From Buddleja alternifolia (taxonomy: Eukaryota; Streptophyta; Magnoliopsida; Lamiales; Scrophulariaceae): a stretch of 64,000 nt of DNA. The stretch lies in the NCBI GenBank assembly GCA_019426215.1, contig CM033408.1, positions 27,879,953 to 27,943,952 of the forward strand, in the 5' to 3' direction. Position 1 is the first letter of the stretch. Each line of letters starts with the position of its first letter. A program made the translations under genes and the position numbers. Positions 62,986-64,000 of the stretch are shown here, piece after piece. The notes beneath the pieces were generated by a model. The model did no database searches, was not told the origin of the DNA, and was given only the letters and a program-made list of their open reading frames with translations.

Positions 62986-64000
62986 TCACTCTTTCATCAA
63001 ATTTGCATACCAAGGACCATGAACAATGACCGACACCTTGGCCGTAACCACCAACACAGATGCAGCTTCCACCACTTCGTCGACTAGTAAACCCGCCCCC
63101 ACTTTCTGTAACGCCATTTCTGCTAATTCTCTCCCTTCTTTTCCACCTCCTCCAAGTACAGCTCCTCTTGCAGCCAAATATACAGCTCGAGAAACCCTGG
63201 TAAAAATGGGATCTTCTTCTTGAAGGCTTTTGGTCAACATTCTAGCCATGATTTCTTTCATTGGCTGAAGCTTCTTCATGTCCACTGATATGCTGTCTTC
63301 TTCAATGGCAGTTGTGAGCGATTCGATTATTTCCTGGATGCCAGCGTCTGCAACCGAGTCCAGACAGTCGGAAAGGCGTTTGACACTGCTAGAAAGTATG
63401 GTTTCCATTTGTCCTTGGCTGGTCACCATTTGCTGGCTCAAGAGAGTCTGTCGCAAGACTAAGAGACTGCGTTTGTGCAAAATTTAAGAAAATTCATAGG
63501 TAAGTGCACATTAAAAATAGGGATGATTGCATGCAGTACCCCTCATTGGATAATTACCACGAGTCCCGTGAACAAAAAGTTGCCTACAGAATGTGATTTT
63601 ACGACTGCAATGCTTTTGTGACAGTGGTGGTTATGGTAATTTCCCTCGGGATGTTTTCCGAAATTAGGTCTCACGCAGGGATTCTCTATGTAATTTACCC
63701 CCAAAAGTAAGATGAATTTTTTTTTGGAGGGGGAAAGGACTTAAAGTCTTTATGTAGTGGGAGGCCTAGTTCACGAGACAATCATAAATGTTTATGTAGT
63801 GGCACTAATATGAGGTCCACCATCATGTTATTATAGTTCCCCGAGACTGCTGAAAATTTTAAAATGTCAAGAATCACCAAAACTCACCTCGTTGCCATCA
63901 CAATGATTTTCTGAACTTGGGACTGCACACTTCTTATCCTTATGAGGTTAAGGTTCATTGTTTCAGGTAGTTCATCTTCTGTCAAACCCGCAATCTTGCT
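62986..64000 (-). CDS. T-complex protein 11-like protein, C-terminal end (partial)
   Basis: Two minus-strand exons are visible: 64000-63888 (running off the window) and 63466-62986. They join at AG|GTGAGT ... GCAG|T in phase. The last exon contains the [19 protein letters not shown] segment, [19 protein letters not shown] and [17 protein letters not shown]. This C-terminus resembles plant T-complex protein 11 family proteins such as Arabidopsis At1g22930 (VYLAARGVVLGG and VHGPWY motifs, from memory). Function in plants is poorly defined; animal TCP11 relates to signalling in sperm. The reading frame is intact as far as visible. Its start lies beyond the window. Confidence 0.8.

Overview
The window looks like plant nuclear DNA, most likely from a eudicot and probably an asterid (Lamiales-like from protein similarity; this is a judgement, not a computation). 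It is AT-rich, has many-exon genes with plant-type introns, and is full of MITEs, Mutator-like elements and short retroposons. It holds eight protein-coding genes, seven of them complete, plus one well-preserved pseudogene. I reassembled the exons by reading splice sites and checking phase. All complete multi-exon models are in frame from start to stop.

Layout: (1) 1-6100: mosaic tandem repeats and one intronless receptor-like cytoplasmic kinase (2965-4050, minus). (2) 5740-10980: a mobile-element block with a tRNA-type SINE, a Mutator-like element carrying a GC-rich insert, a Tourist-like MITE, a G-tract inverted-repeat element, a second MULE-like element and a poly(A)-type retroposon. (3) 12330-17860: a bZIP gene of the At4g06598/At1g58110 type (minus). 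(4) 18050-25430: gene-free, with a long foldback element interrupted by a SINE and two tandem retroposon copies. (5) 25432-30734: an MRS2-4/MGT6-type magnesium transporter (minus). (6) 34386-36480: an intronless-CDS protein with three tandem B3-like domains (minus). (7) 37330-42440: a CA-rich minisatellite, a perfect 129-bp tandem duplication, and a MORF/DAG-like organellar RNA-editing-factor pseudogene (39050-41960, minus) with a foldback element in its first intron. (8) 43925-49167: a 15-exon MLO gene (plus) of the MLO4/11/14 clade. (9) 52252-55156: a subclass I SnRK2 kinase (plus). (10) 56518-61741: the bifunctional thiamine gene TH1 (minus), followed upstream by the 3' end of a T-complex protein 11-like gene (62986 to the window edge, minus).

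The genes do not form a pathway or cluster; this is ordinary plant gene neighbourhood. The TH1 and TCP11-like pair keeps the neighbour relationship I recall for Arabidopsis At1g22940/At1g22930. I saw no CRISPR array, no viral insertion, no biosynthetic cluster and no autonomous transposase or reverse transcriptase. The most interesting items are the hidden MORF pseudogene, the SINE-in-foldback nesting, a retroposon family with clear target-site duplications but no visible tRNA promoter, the triple-B3 protein, and the bZIP gene, which lacks the usual basic-region Asn and uses a GC-AG intron.
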